NCBI RefSeq assembly: GCF_016919005.1
Contig: NZ_JAFFQE010000004.1
Span: forward strand, 186,001 to 250,000
Source: Desulfopila inferna
GTDB taxonomy: Bacteria > Desulfobacterota > Desulfobulbia > Desulfobulbales > Desulfocapsaceae
Length of the DNA: 64,000 bases
Reading direction: 5' to 3'
The position numbers and the translations under genes were made by a program. Of this stretch, positions 7,817 through 15,801 are shown piece by piece; the first letter of the stretch is position 1; the number at the start of each line of letters is the position of its first letter. Under the pieces are notes generated by a model that saw nothing but the letters and a program-made list of their open reading frames with translations, was not told where the DNA came from and ran no database searches.

Positions 7817-8137
7817 TCAGATAGGAGGTGCAATGGTGACAATGATGCGCATATCAGTGGTGGCGCGAACGCCATGCGGCTCGCGTATCTGCGAGATCAG
7901 CATTTCTCCGGTTTTTGCAGGAATCTCCTCATCGCCTTCGCCAAGGAAATTCCCCTCGCCCTCGATTACCAGGATGGACAATTCACCATCGAGATCGTGA
8001 GAGTGCACGGGGAAAGTGGCCCCCGCGGCCAGATTGAAATTAATGATTTTAAAATTCGGAGAATCTTCCACCAGAAAAAAGCGTTTCATTGCGCCTTCCG
8101 TGAACTCTCTGGTCGTGTTCAGGTCAATTTTTTTCAT
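7817..8137 (-). CDS. Single-domain cupin protein
   Basis: 106 aa. A small cupin_2 barrel: motif 1 PVHSHDLDGELSILVIEGEG gives the metal-binding His-x-His and Glu/Asp, motif 2 is reduced to PHGVRATTD with one His. Such proteins are often metal-dependent isomerases, dioxygenase-like enzymes or sensors; the substrate cannot be read from sequence. The start at 8137 is preferred because GGGAG lies 7 bases upstream; a longer frame from 8188 lacks a ribosome site. It is a monocistronic gene with a terminator-like hairpin at 7771-7801, and an unusual nested inverted repeat lies in front of it at 8244-8281, suggesting specific regulation. Confidence 0.82.
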   Translation of the reverse strand: MKKIDLNTTREFTEGAMKRFFLVEDSPNFKIINFNLAAGATFPVHSHDLDGELSILVIEGEGNFLGEGDEEIPAKTGEMLISQIREPHGVRATTDMRIIVTIAPPI

Positions 8138-8243
8138 AACAGATCTCCCATTTGCAGATTTAGGAATATGAACATTGTCTTCATTCATCCTGTTTTCCCG
8201 GTACTGCCGATGTCACTTTGGAGCGATGGCTCATCAGTACCTG

Positions 8244-8281
8244 GTGTCTATGATTATCGTGCTCATTAGACACTTATAATC
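8244..8281. promoter_or_regulatory. Nested inverted repeats upstream of the cupin gene
   Basis: GTGTCTA (8244-8250) is repeated inverted as TAGACAC (8267-8273), and GATTAT (8252-8257) inverted as ATAATC (8276-8281). The two pairs interlock, about 110-145 bp before the cupin start. On the minus strand TTGACA lies just upstream (near 8295-8300). A regulator-binding region is the likely reading; the factor is unknown. Confidence 0.4.
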
Positions 8282-8378
8282 ATGGAAGATCCTTGACCAT
8301 TGTCAAAAAATCTTTTTTTTTGAGAATGATAGCATGATAAGTCGCCGCGAAGCTCCCTGTAACACAGGAGATCGGGCT

Positions 8379-8529
8379 ATCCTCAACTCAAGGTAGGGAC
8401 TGCTCTTTTCTCGGGTCTCTGCTGCCCGGACGGCAGCAGCGAAGCCCTCATGGATGGGTTTATGGCGTCCCGATGAAAAGAGCAGTCCCGGCCTGGGTCA
8501 GGAGACGCTGAGTTTTCAGGGGTAATCAG
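8379..8529. repeat. MITE-like palindromic element, copy 1
   Basis: Its core is a long inverted repeat: GGGACTGCTCTTTTC (8396-8410) and GAAAAGAGCAGTCCC (8475-8489). The whole 150 bp matches, in the opposite orientation, 22143-22292 with only scattered differences. It ends at the last bases of ilvN (GGGGTAATCAG, 8519-8529) and so supplies that operon's 3' end. Compared with copy 2, the left terminal inverted repeat is missing. No coding sequence inside. Confidence 0.8.
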
Positions 8530-8531
8530 AA

Positions 8532-8825
8532 TCAATAATTTTCGATAAGTTTCTCTAGCTGCACGAAAAATGCCTTGCTGTTGCGCCTGTATTCGAGGCG
8601 ACGGACGTCTTCGAGTTTTTCCACCTGCTTGATAACCTGGTCCAGCTTGCTCTCTTCTTTGACCAGAAGCCACATTTTCGATTCCGTCATATTCTCCATG
8701 GGAAAGCAGAGAATTTTTTCAAGATTGTATGCACGTCGCGAGAAGAGTCCGCAAATATGCGACATTACACCGGGATGATTGTTTACTGTAAGTTCTATGA
8801 GAATGCCTTCTGTGTTATTTTTCAT
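8532..8825 (-). CDS. ilvN: Acetolactate synthase small (regulatory) subunit
   Basis: 97 aa, the short IlvN type. One ACT domain (LIELTVNNHPGVMSHICGLFSRRAYNLEKI) that binds branched-chain amino acid effectors and confers feedback control and full activity on IlvB. The start at 8825 matches the family length and lies 13 bp after the ilvB stop; the longer frame to 8870 would overlap ilvB. The Shine-Dalgarno sequence is weak (GGAAAATC), so translation is probably coupled to ilvB. The stop codon directly abuts a MITE-like palindrome at 8379-8529, which may serve as transcript end. Length, order and the valine-type attenuator upstream resemble the E. coli ilvBN operon. Confidence 0.93.
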   Translation of the reverse strand: MKNNTEGILIELTVNNHPGVMSHICGLFSRRAYNLEKILCFPMENMTESKMWLLVKEESKLDQVIKQVEKLEDVRRLEYRRNSKAFFVQLEKLIENY

Positions 8826-8838
8826 GATTTTCCGTCGT

Positions 8839-10527
8839 CTAGTTTTTAGTGGTTGTAGTATATCCGCCAATCATGGCCGTGTTGGCTGCACCCGGAGGCA
8901 CCATGGGATAAACCTCTTCGTCTTTGTCGATGGGTACATTGATCAGACATGGACCCGGTGCGGAGAGTGCATCCTTGAGAAGTTCACCGGCCAGGGGAGA
9001 ATATTTGAAATCGACGGACTGCATGCCGAAGCCCTTGGCGATGGTGGCGAAATCGATGTCAATGGCAAAATCAGAGGCGAAATTGTTATTATTGTAAAAA
9101 AGATTCTGCTGCTGGCGTACCAGTCCCAGAGAGTTATTATTCAAAACAATGATCTTGACGTTCAAGCGCTGTTCGACGGCGGTGGCGAGTTCCTGGATGT
9201 TCATCTGCAGACTGCCGTCGCCGCTGAAGCAAACCACCAGCCTGTCGGGATTGGCAAGTGCCGCGCCAATGGCCGCGGGTAGTCCGAATCCCATGGTGCC
9301 CAGTCCGCCGGAGGTGAGGAACTGGCGCGGTTTGCAGAAGGGATAAACCTGGGCGGTCCACATCTGATGCTTACCGACATCGGTGGTAATAATGGCATCG
9401 TCTCCCACTATTTCAGCTACTTTGCGGATCAGGCCATAGGGTTTCTGCGGGACCAGTGATTCCGGAATAGTGAGGGGATGCTTGGTCTTCAACTCAGTGA
9501 TGCGCGCCTGCCATTCCGGACGTTTCTGCTCAACTATAAAAGGGAGCAGTTCGCCGATACAGTCGGTAAGATCACCGATCAGCGCTACATTGGCGCGCCT
9601 GAGTTTGTGCACCTCGCTGGGATCGATATCCATATGGATGACATCGGCATCGGGGCAGAACTCGGAAATCTTTCCCGTTGCTCTGTCATCAAAGCGGACA
9701 CCGGCGGCAATGAGCAGGTCACATTCCTCCAGAGCCATGTTGGTGGAGCGGGCTGCATGCATGCCCAGCATACCCAGGGCCAGCGGATGGCGTGTTGAGA
9801 TGGCGCCGAGGCCCATTAGTGTCATGGTGGTCGGCAGTCCGCTCTTTTCCAGAAGCTGCAGGGCTAGCTCGCCGGCACCGCTGTTTATCACGCCTCCCCC
9901 GAGATAGAGGATAGGCCTGGCGGCGTTGTTGATCATATCGGCGGCTTGGGCGATCTTGTCCGCGGCGCAGGGCAGGGCAGAAGGCTGTTGTATTGGTTCG
10001 GGAAAGCCGGCAATTTCAATCATCTCCTGCTGAACATCTTTGGGGACATCGATCACGACCGGTCCCGGTCGGCCGGTGGTTGCAATTTCAAAGGCCCGCT
10101 GGATGGTGTCGGAAATCTCGGCGGCTGAACGGATGAGATAATTATGCTTGGTGATGGGAATCGAGAGGCCGTAGGTGTCAACCTCCTGGAAGGCATCGGT
10201 TCCTATCAGCGTTTTGGGAACCTGGCCTGTTATGCAGATCAAGGGGACGGAATCAAGGAAGGCATCGGCTATAGCGGTAAGGATGTTGGTTGCCCCCGGC
10301 CCGGATGTGGCAAAGCAAACCCCCGGTTTTCCTGTGGATCGTGCCATTCCCTGGGCGATGAATCCGGCACCCTGTTCATGCCTGCTCAGTACATGTCTGA
10401 TTTTTGTGGATCGCTGCAGGGCGTCGTAGAGCGGCAGGTTCGCACCGCCAGGAATGCCTGCAATAGTAGTGATTCCCTGGTTTTCAAGCAGCCGTATGAT
10501 CAGTTCTGCTCCGTTCATCTTTTCCAT
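8839..10527 (-). CDS. ilvB: Acetolactate synthase large (catalytic) subunit
   Basis: 562 aa. Thiamine-diphosphate enzyme condensing two pyruvates, or pyruvate and 2-oxobutyrate, in the first common step of valine, leucine and isoleucine synthesis. N-terminal TPP domain with the catalytic Glu in LSRHEQGAGFIAQG, central domain, and C-terminal TPP domain with GDGSLQMN...NNN. The start at 10527 is preceded by CGAGGAG. Forms an operon with ilvN. Expression is very likely set by the attenuator just upstream: leader peptide 10631-10747, antiterminator and terminator 10567-10603. No oddity in the protein; the full family length and motifs are present. Confidence 0.96.
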   Translation of the reverse strand: MEKMNGAELIIRLLENQGITTIAGIPGGANLPLYDALQRSTKIRHVLSRHEQGAGFIAQGMARSTGKPGVCFATSGPGATNILTAIADAFLDSVPLICITGQVPKTLIGTDAFQEVDTYGLSIPITKHNYLIRSAAEISDTIQRAFEIATTGRPGPVVIDVPKDVQQEMIEIAGFPEPIQQPSALPCAADKIAQAADMINNAARPILYLGGGVINSGAGELALQLLEKSGLPTTMTLMGLGAISTRHPLALGMLGMHAARSTNMALEECDLLIAAGVRFDDRATGKISEFCPDADVIHMDIDPSEVHKLRRANVALIGDLTDCIGELLPFIVEQKRPEWQARITELKTKHPLTIPESLVPQKPYGLIRKVAEIVGDDAIITTDVGKHQMWTAQVYPFCKPRQFLTSGGLGTMGFGLPAAIGAALANPDRLVVCFSGDGSLQMNIQELATAVEQRLNVKIIVLNNNSLGLVRQQQNLFYNNNNFASDFAIDIDFATIAKGFGMQSVDFKYSPLAGELLKDALSAPGPCLINVPIDKDEEVYPMVPPGAANTAMIGGYTTTTKN

Positions 10528-10566
10528 TGGAGGTTCTCCTCGTTTTACTGTTGAGTTTTTTTATGC

Positions 10567-10603
10567 AAAAAAAAACCCCCTGCCGGCGAGCGCCGGCAGG
10601 GGG
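10567..10603 (-). terminator. Attenuator terminator of ilvBN
   Basis: In the minus-strand RNA a perfect 12-bp GC-rich stem (10592-10603 with 10576-10587, 4-nt loop) is followed by nine U (A-run 10567-10575). It lies between the leader peptide and ilvB, so it would block the operon unless prevented. Its 5' arm plus loop (10588-10595) is exactly complementary over 8 nt to 10637-10644 in the last leader codons, giving a ready antiterminator. Confidence 0.92.
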
Positions 10604-10630
10604 TAAGTTTCTAATTTCAGACTGAAATCC

Positions 10631-10747
10631 CTACTTCGGCGCTCCGCTCCATAGAATTCGCACGACGACGACCACGACTACACCAGCTAGCGCCAGGCTG
10701 GAGAGTGCAATGTTGGAAAGTATGGTGGTCTGTGCTGTGTTATTCAT
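10631..10747 (-). CDS. Valine-rich leader peptide of the ilvBN attenuator
   Basis: 38 codons, ATG at 10747 and TAG at 10631-10633. The peptide contains seven consecutive valines followed by Arg-Ile-Leu (GVVVVVVVRILWSGAPK at the end) and further Leu and Ile in the first half. This is the design of the E. coli IvbL peptide. A ribosome stalled at the valine run would leave the GAGCGCCG stretch near the stop codon free to pair with the terminator arm (antitermination); a ribosome reaching the stop would cover it and let the terminator form. No strong Shine-Dalgarno sequence is seen. An alternative reading as a tiny single-span membrane protein is less likely given the terminator and ilvB downstream. 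Confidence 0.88.
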   Translation of the reverse strand: MNNTAQTTILSNIALSSLALAGVVVVVVVRILWSGAPK

Positions 10748-10794
10748 AATATTAGAGGGCCAAGAGGGCCAGGAAGTAATTTGTGTATGTCTTT

Positions 10795-10823
10795 CTGATA
10801 GCAGATAATAAAATGGACGTCAA
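10795..10823 (-). promoter_or_regulatory. Sigma-70 promoter of the ilvBN leader
   Basis: On the minus strand TTGACG (10818-10823), 17 nt, TATCAG (10795-10800), with TGC giving an extended -10. The start would be near 10788, 40 nt before the leader peptide ATG. Confidence 0.7.
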
Positions 10824-11064
10824 GTAAAAATTCTCAATTCCATACACAGCCCGACACGATGACGGACCGCTGTGAAGAATAAATACATATAAGGTCGGAG
10901 ACCGCCATTTCGTCAAGGTCCAGGAGTTTTTCCTGGCAATAAAGTGAGGTTAATGTTTACAGACAATCAATATTGTTTATCATTTGACTAATCCCGGCTG
11001 AGCGGGATAAGCACTTTTATAGATTGCTTTTTAGCAAAATACCAACAAGGATCCCAAATCAACC
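10824..11064. other. Divergent intergenic region before the alcohol dehydrogenase gene
   Basis: Holds short inverted repeats that may be operators: CCAGGA/TCCTGG (about 10920-10936), ACAAT-CAAT-ATTGT (about 10962-10975) and ATCCCG/CGGGAT (10991-10996 with 11003-11008). No gene fits. No promoter is convincing enough to name. Confidence 0.35.
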
Positions 11065-12231
11065 ATGAACTTTTCTCTAAAACCGTTGCCGCGGATATAT
11101 TTCGGTCCCGGCAAAATTGTCGATCTTACTGAGCTGGTAGTCTCTTTTGGAAACACGGTACTGTTTATAATCGGCAAAGAATCGTTCGGCAAGTCTCCAT
11201 TCTGGGCAGAGCTGCGCCAGTCGATAGCGGCGCGCGGCATCTCCTTCCATGTTGAACATATATCTGGGGAACCTTCTCCGCAGAGTATCGATGCTATAAC
11301 CGGCAAATACCGAAAGTTTAATATAAACGCCGTTGCCGCCATCGGCGGCGGCTCTGTACTGGATAGCGGCAAGGCGGTCTCAGCCATGTTGGCTACCAGC
11401 GGCAGTGTTCTCGATTACCTGGAAGGCGTGGGAACCAGAGAACCGGAAGGTCGTAAAATCCCCTTTATTGCAGTGCCGACGACCTCCGGTACAGGCAGCG
11501 AGGTGACCAGCAACGCTGTCATTTCCAGAGTCGGAAAAGACGGCTTCAAAAAATCCCTTCGTCATGACGGATATATTCCCGATGTCGCCCTCGTCGATCC
11601 GGCGCTGACGCTTGCCTGCCCGCCACGGCTCACCGCGAATTGTGCCATGGATGCCTTCAGTCAACTCGTGGAATCCTATCTTTCCACAAAAGCATCACCC
11701 TTTACGGATGATCTTGCCCTCGGAGCTCTGAGGAAAGTGAAGAAGTCCCTGACCTCGGTTCATCTGAATGGTGGAAATATAGAGGACCGGAGCAATATGT
11801 CTTATGGCTCCTTAATTTCTGGAATTACCCTGGCCAATGCGGGGTTGGGAGTTATCCATGGTTTTGCTTCGGTCATAGGCGGACTCTATCCAATTCCCCA
11901 TGGAGTAGTGTGCGGCACTCTTATGGCGGCAGGCAACGAAGTGACCCTTCATAAATTACGGAAGAGCGGCGATTTCTCTGGTGCGCTGCGGAAATATGCG
12001 AAACTGGGAAAGATTTTCAGTGATCGCGAGAGGGGAAGTGATGAATATTATCAGGACAGTTTTATTGCCGACCTGCAGATTATCACCGCAACCTTAGGTA
12101 TGGAACTTTTAGGCGATTATGGGATAAGCAGCAAGGATCTTAGCGCCATCGCCGAAAAGACCGGCAGCAAAAACAATCCTGTCGTGCTCGAGAGGGATGA
12201 ACTAGAGGAGATTCTTTCAAAGAGGAAATAA
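11065..12231 (+). CDS. Iron-containing (type III) alcohol dehydrogenase family protein
   Basis: 388 aa, usual family length. N-terminal NAD(P)-binding half with GGGSVLDSGKA (94-104) and TTSGTGSE (139-146); C-terminal metal-binding helical half. The four canonical ligands would be Asp196, His200, His265 and His279; here they read D196, Q200, H265, H279, so the second His is replaced by Gln (MDAFSQLVESY where relatives have DALTH). This may change metal choice or weaken catalysis. Substrate unknown; relatives reduce aldehydes or oxidise short alcohols and diols. The ribosome site is weak (AAGGATC, distant). It is 21 bp upstream of an MscS channel gene, probably one transcript. The assignment to the family is secure, the activity is not. 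Confidence 0.88.
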   Translation: MNFSLKPLPRIYFGPGKIVDLTELVVSFGNTVLFIIGKESFGKSPFWAELRQSIAARGISFHVEHISGEPSPQSIDAITGKYRKFNINAVAAIGGGSVLDSGKAVSAMLATSGSVLDYLEGVGTREPEGRKIPFIAVPTTSGTGSEVTSNAVISRVGKDGFKKSLRHDGYIPDVALVDPALTLACPPRLTANCAMDAFSQLVESYLSTKASPFTDDLALGALRKVKKSLTSVHLNGGNIEDRSNMSYGSLISGITLANAGLGVIHGFASVIGGLYPIPHGVVCGTLMAAGNEVTLHKLRKSGDFSGALRKYAKLGKIFSDRERGSDEYYQDSFIADLQIITATLGMELLGDYGISSKDLSAIAEKTGSKNNPVVLERDELEEILSKRK

Positions 12232-12252
12232 AAATGAACGAGAGAGTGCAAA

Positions 12253-13173
12253 ATGGAGATAGTTAGAGAATTTTTGTCGAGTATTTCCTGGGATGTCATC
12301 ATCAAGTCCGGACTGCGCATTACCCTCATCCTGATCATTTCCTGGATTATAATGAAAGTAATCCTCAGTTCTTTGAGGCGATTGGAGCGTCGCTTGCTCG
12401 CAAAAAGCCAGGATGACAATGAACCGGCATCGGAATCGGATAAGCGGATCGATACAATCATCCGCCTATTGAGGCAGGGTTCCCTGCTGGCACTCTGGCT
12501 TACCGTCTGCCTGGTCATTCTCAAGCAGGTGGGCGTTGATATCGCCCCGATTATCGCCAGCGCCGGAATCGTCGGTCTTGCCGTGGGTTTCGGCGCCCAG
12601 AACCTGGTGCGGGATATCATCTCCGGCTTTTTTCTTATCCTGGAAAATCAGGTCCGCGTCGGAGATGTGGCTATCATCAACGGCACAGGAGGCCTGGTTG
12701 AAAAGATTAACTTTCGTACCGTCGTCCTCCGCGATCTAGCCGGTATCGTCCATATTTTCCCCAACGGCACCATCACCACCCTGAGCAATATGACCAATGA
12801 ATGGTCGGCTTTCATTCTCGATATCGGGGTGGCCTATAAGGAAGATACCGACAAAGTCATTGCCATCATGAAGGAGGTAGGGCACGGCATGTTCGAGGAC
12901 GAGGTTTTCGGAAAACTGCTGCTGGAGGAGCCGGAAATTTTCGGAGTGGACAAATTCGATGATTCCGCTGTGATTATCAAGGGACGGATCAAGACCAAAC
13001 CGATTCGCCAGTGGGATGCTGGTCGGGAATACCTGCGTCGCCTTAAATATGCCTTTGATGAGAAGGGCATCGAGATACCATTTCCGCACCGGACCATGTA
13101 TTTCGGGGAGGAGAGCAAGCCCTTCGAACTGCAGATCCTTGAAAAAAAGGCAGGAGCACAAACGGCGGATTAG
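12253..13173 (+). CDS. Small-conductance mechanosensitive channel (MscS family)
   Basis: 306 aa. Inner-membrane channel that opens under membrane tension to release solutes on osmotic downshock. Three membrane spans: about 15-38, 75-97, and the pore-lining TM3 at about 98-128 with Gly/Ala-packed AGIVGLAVGFGAQNLVRDII, the MscS signature. The cytoplasmic beta domain follows (RVGDVAIINGTGGLVEKINFRT). Size is close to E. coli MscS (286 aa). Follows the alcohol dehydrogenase gene by 21 bp. Its stop overlaps by 4 bp the convergent flavoprotein gene. Confidence 0.93.
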   Translation: MEIVREFLSSISWDVIIKSGLRITLILIISWIIMKVILSSLRRLERRLLAKSQDDNEPASESDKRIDTIIRLLRQGSLLALWLTVCLVILKQVGVDIAPIIASAGIVGLAVGFGAQNLVRDIISGFFLILENQVRVGDVAIINGTGGLVEKINFRTVVLRDLAGIVHIFPNGTITTLSNMTNEWSAFILDIGVAYKEDTDKVIAIMKEVGHGMFEDEVFGKLLLEEPEIFGVDKFDDSAVIIKGRIKTKPIRQWDAGREYLRRLKYAFDEKGIEIPFPHRTMYFGEESKPFELQILEKKAGAQTAD

Positions 13174-13751
13174 CCGAAAGAGTCGGCAATTTCTCGGCCG
13201 AAGCGAAGTGCATTCTCTGTTTCCTCCGTATTGTTTTTAAACGCCTTTTTTTCATCAACGCCGCGGATCAGCAGTTCGCCACTGTAGGGCACATCGATGG
13301 TGTCGAAATACGATTTGGCCACCAGGACGCAGCCCTCGAAAACTTTTGGACCCTTGGTTGCCGCGGTGGCCAGGAGATAGCCTCTGCGCTTATCCTCGAT
13401 TCTGACTCTCTCGTTGAGCAGATACTTTCTGCTCCAGCGTGCTTGAAAGCGGTCTATGAAGGCTTTAAGCTGGGAAGTCGGTCCATAAAAATACACGGGA
13501 GTAACCAGGAAAATGATATCGGCGGTGTCCGCCTTTCCGTATAATTCGATCATGTCATCCTTGATAACGCACATCCCGGTTTTTTCGCATCCTCCACAGC
13601 CGATGCAGGGGGAGAGGGATTTCATGCCTTGCAGATAAATATATTCGGTCCGGCATTGGATTTTCTCCTCGATGCCGCTGATCACTGTTTGCACCAGGGT
13701 CTGGCTGTTGCCGTTTTTTCGAGGGCTTCCCAGAACGGCGAGGATGTTCAT
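13170..13751 (-). CDS. Iron-sulfur flavoprotein (Isf-like, flavodoxin fold)
   Basis: 193 aa. NADPH-dependent FMN reductase-type flavodoxin fold: LGSPRKNGNSQTLVQ binds the FMN phosphate and TPVYFYGPTSQLKAFIDR is the second family block. A compact cysteine motif C49-x2-C52-x2-C55-x5-C61 (CIGCGGCEKTGMC) matches the [4Fe-4S] site of archaeal iron-sulfur flavoproteins, which pass electrons from ferredoxin to O2, peroxide or other acceptors. Its ATG overlaps the thiD stop by 4 bp, so the two are translationally coupled, although a link to thiamine metabolism is unproven. It converges with and overlaps the MscS gene end. Confidence 0.88.
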   Translation of the reverse strand: MNILAVLGSPRKNGNSQTLVQTVISGIEEKIQCRTEYIYLQGMKSLSPCIGCGGCEKTGMCVIKDDMIELYGKADTADIIFLVTPVYFYGPTSQLKAFIDRFQARWSRKYLLNERVRIEDKRRGYLLATAATKGPKVFEGCVLVAKSYFDTIDVPYSGELLIRGVDEKKAFKNNTEETENALRFGREIADSFG

Positions 13752-14581
13752 GATATTTTCTCCTTTGGCAATTGCTTATGAAAATTGAAAAAATGGTGGA
13801 CAGGACCATGACCTTTACCGAGTGAATACTCGGAGCCGGCACTAATCGCCTGGTAAAGGTACTTTTCTGCATGCCGGACCGCATCATGGAGCGATTCCTG
13901 ATGGGCGATGAATGCGGCGATTGCAGAGGACAGCGTGCAGCCTGTACCGTGGCTGTTTCTGGTGGCGATGCGCTCATTCTCGAAGAAAATTGGGCTATCG
14001 GCATCCCTGGGCCAGTAGACATCCACAAGGGTTGTTCCCTTGAGGTGTCCGCCTTTGAGCAGTACGGCAAGAGAATACTCGCTGCTCAGCAGTTGAGCGG
14101 CGCTGATCATATCGTCACGAGTGGAAATCTTTTTCTTGGTTAGAATTTCGGCTTCCGGTATATTAGGAGTAATAAGAGTTGCCAGCGGCAAGAGCGTTTC
14201 CAGCAGTGTTGCGACGGCGCTTTCTTCGATTAAACGGTCGCCGCTTGTGGCTACCATGACCGGATCGAGGACGATGTTGTTGCAGCCATACTCTCGCAGA
14301 ACCTGGGCAACCGTCATGATGACATCCGCAGAATGGAGCATGCCTATCTTGATCGCATCTGTGCCGATATCGTCAAGAACGGCGCGTATCTGGGCGGCAA
14401 TTACCGCAGGCGGAACAGGATGAATAGCGGTGACACCGCAGGTGTTTTGTGCCGTGATCGCCGTTATTGCGCTCATGCCGTAACAACCGCAGGCCGAAAA
14501 TGTTTTAAGATCCGCCTGGATTCCTGCTCCGCCTCCGCTGTCTGAACCGGCGATGGTAAGTGCTTTTCTGTAGCTCTTCAA
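13748..14581 (-). CDS. thiD: Hydroxymethylpyrimidine/phosphomethylpyrimidine kinase
   Basis: 277 aa. Ribokinase-fold enzyme that phosphorylates HMP and HMP-P to HMP-PP in thiamine synthesis. Substrate-binding GSDSGGGAGIQADLKTF at the N-terminus, and the C-terminal GTGCTLSSA anion hole with catalytic Asp region. Full length for the family. The ATG follows no strong ribosome site in the sequence I can see. It is the first gene of a two-gene unit with the Fe-S flavoprotein. I looked for a TPP riboswitch in the 300 bp upstream (CUGAGA and ACCUGAUCUGG elements) and see none, so thiamine control, if any, is by other means. Confidence 0.93.
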   Translation of the reverse strand: MKSYRKALTIAGSDSGGGAGIQADLKTFSACGCYGMSAITAITAQNTCGVTAIHPVPPAVIAAQIRAVLDDIGTDAIKIGMLHSADVIMTVAQVLREYGCNNIVLDPVMVATSGDRLIEESAVATLLETLLPLATLITPNIPEAEILTKKKISTRDDMISAAQLLSSEYSLAVLLKGGHLKGTTLVDVYWPRDADSPIFFENERIATRNSHGTGCTLSSAIAAFIAHQESLHDAVRHAEKYLYQAISAGSEYSLGKGHGPVHHFFNFHKQLPKEKIS

Positions 14582-14884
14582 TTCCGTTGCCTTTTTAAGT
14601 TAAATTGAGGAGTCGTATAAATATTTTAGAACAAATTGTGTCTACTAGTTACTTTACTCGAAAAAAGGAGATAACCGAAAGAAATTTTATCTAAAAACAG
14701 CAAATGCTCCCGGTCAAAAAAAGGAACTTAACACTCTCCTGAAATTGGTGCTACAGAGTAGCAGGCAAAAGAGGTTGCTATATTGGCGAGTATATGCTCT
14801 TTTATTTTTTCTGAATAGTGTGCGAACCCAGTTATTTTTTTCGAAAAATAATCCATTGGTATTTTAGAGAAGCGGAGGCGGAAA
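14582..14884. other. Divergent intergenic region between thiD and nfnA
   Basis: AT-rich 303 bp that must hold the promoters of both units. I see no riboswitch, no strong inverted repeat and no convincing gene; a minus-strand frame at 14728-15108 is a shadow of nfnA. Confidence 0.4.
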
Positions 14885-15721
14885 ATGTTTAAAATTGTGC
14901 GGCGTGAAGAGATGTCTGAGGGAACCGTGATCCTCAATGAAATAGAGGCTCCACGAATTGCAAAAAAAGCTCTTCCGGGCCAATTTGTAATAGTAAAATC
15001 CGGTGAGGGCGGAGAACGGATTCCGCTGACCATGGCTGATTCTGATCCGGAAAAAGGTACAATTACAATAATATACATGGTTGTCGGCAAATCTACTGCC
15101 CTCTTCAAAGAACTGCAGGTCGGCGATGGCTATCAGGATGTCATTGGTCCACTAGGCAAGGCGACCCATCTTGAAAAAGTTGGCAAAGTCGTCTGCGTCG
15201 GCGGCGGAACAGGTGTTGCCGTGCTGCATCCTATCACCCGCGGCCTTAAGGAAGTCGGCAACGATGTCACCTGCATAATAGGAGCAAGGAACAAGGATCT
15301 GCTGATACTGGAAGATGAAATGAGAAAGGCCTCCCATGATTTGCGGGTCTGCACCGATGACGGTTCTTACGGGCATCATGGCTTTGTCACCGATATTCTC
15401 AAGGAAGTACTTGAGGATGACGATATTAAACTGGTCGTCGGCATCGGTCCCGTTCCCATGATGAAAGCCGTCTCCAATCTTAGCAGGGAATATAAGGTAC
15501 CGACCCTCGTCAGCTTAAATCCGATCATGGTGGACGGCACCGGAATGTGCGGTGGCTGCAGGGTTACCGTGGGCGGTGAAACCAAATTTGCCTGTGTCGA
15601 CGGCCCTGAATTTGACGGTCACCAGGTAGATTTCGATGAGTTGACACTCAGGCTGCAGGCATATCGTGAAGATGAGAAAAAATGTCATGAGAGTTTCTGT
15701 ACGATACGGGACTCGAAATAA
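14885..15721 (+). CDS. nfnA: NfnA, FAD/[2Fe-2S] subunit of NADH-dependent ferredoxin:NADP+ oxidoreductase
   Basis: 278 aa. Small subunit of the cytoplasmic electron-bifurcating transhydrogenase NfnAB (sulfide dehydrogenase beta family): binds FAD and NAD(H), and carries a [2Fe-2S] cluster. Ferredoxin-reductase-like FAD region (GQFVIVKSGEGGERIPLTM), NAD region GGGTGVAVLHP, and the C-terminal cluster motif GTGMCGGCRVTV...FACVDGPEFDGH, in which three Cys and an upstream Asp bind the cluster in the characterised enzyme. GGAGG lies 7 bases before the ATG. nfnB follows after 80 bp. The pair couples NADPH, NADH and low-potential ferredoxin, central in anaerobes. Confidence 0.93.
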   Translation: MFKIVRREEMSEGTVILNEIEAPRIAKKALPGQFVIVKSGEGGERIPLTMADSDPEKGTITIIYMVVGKSTALFKELQVGDGYQDVIGPLGKATHLEKVGKVVCVGGGTGVAVLHPITRGLKEVGNDVTCIIGARNKDLLILEDEMRKASHDLRVCTDDGSYGHHGFVTDILKEVLEDDDIKLVVGIGPVPMMKAVSNLSREYKVPTLVSLNPIMVDGTGMCGGCRVTVGGETKFACVDGPEFDGHQVDFDELTLRLQAYREDEKKCHESFCTIRDSK

Positions 15722-15801
15722 ATCCGGCACCCTGAAAACATATAACATATTGAATATACATTAACATACTGTAGTGGATGAGATTATCTACGGAGGAAAA
15801 T

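Noticed and set aside
14582-14884. TPP riboswitch before thiD
   Set aside because: Neither conserved element (CUGAGA, ACCUGAUCUGG) is present on the thiD strand.
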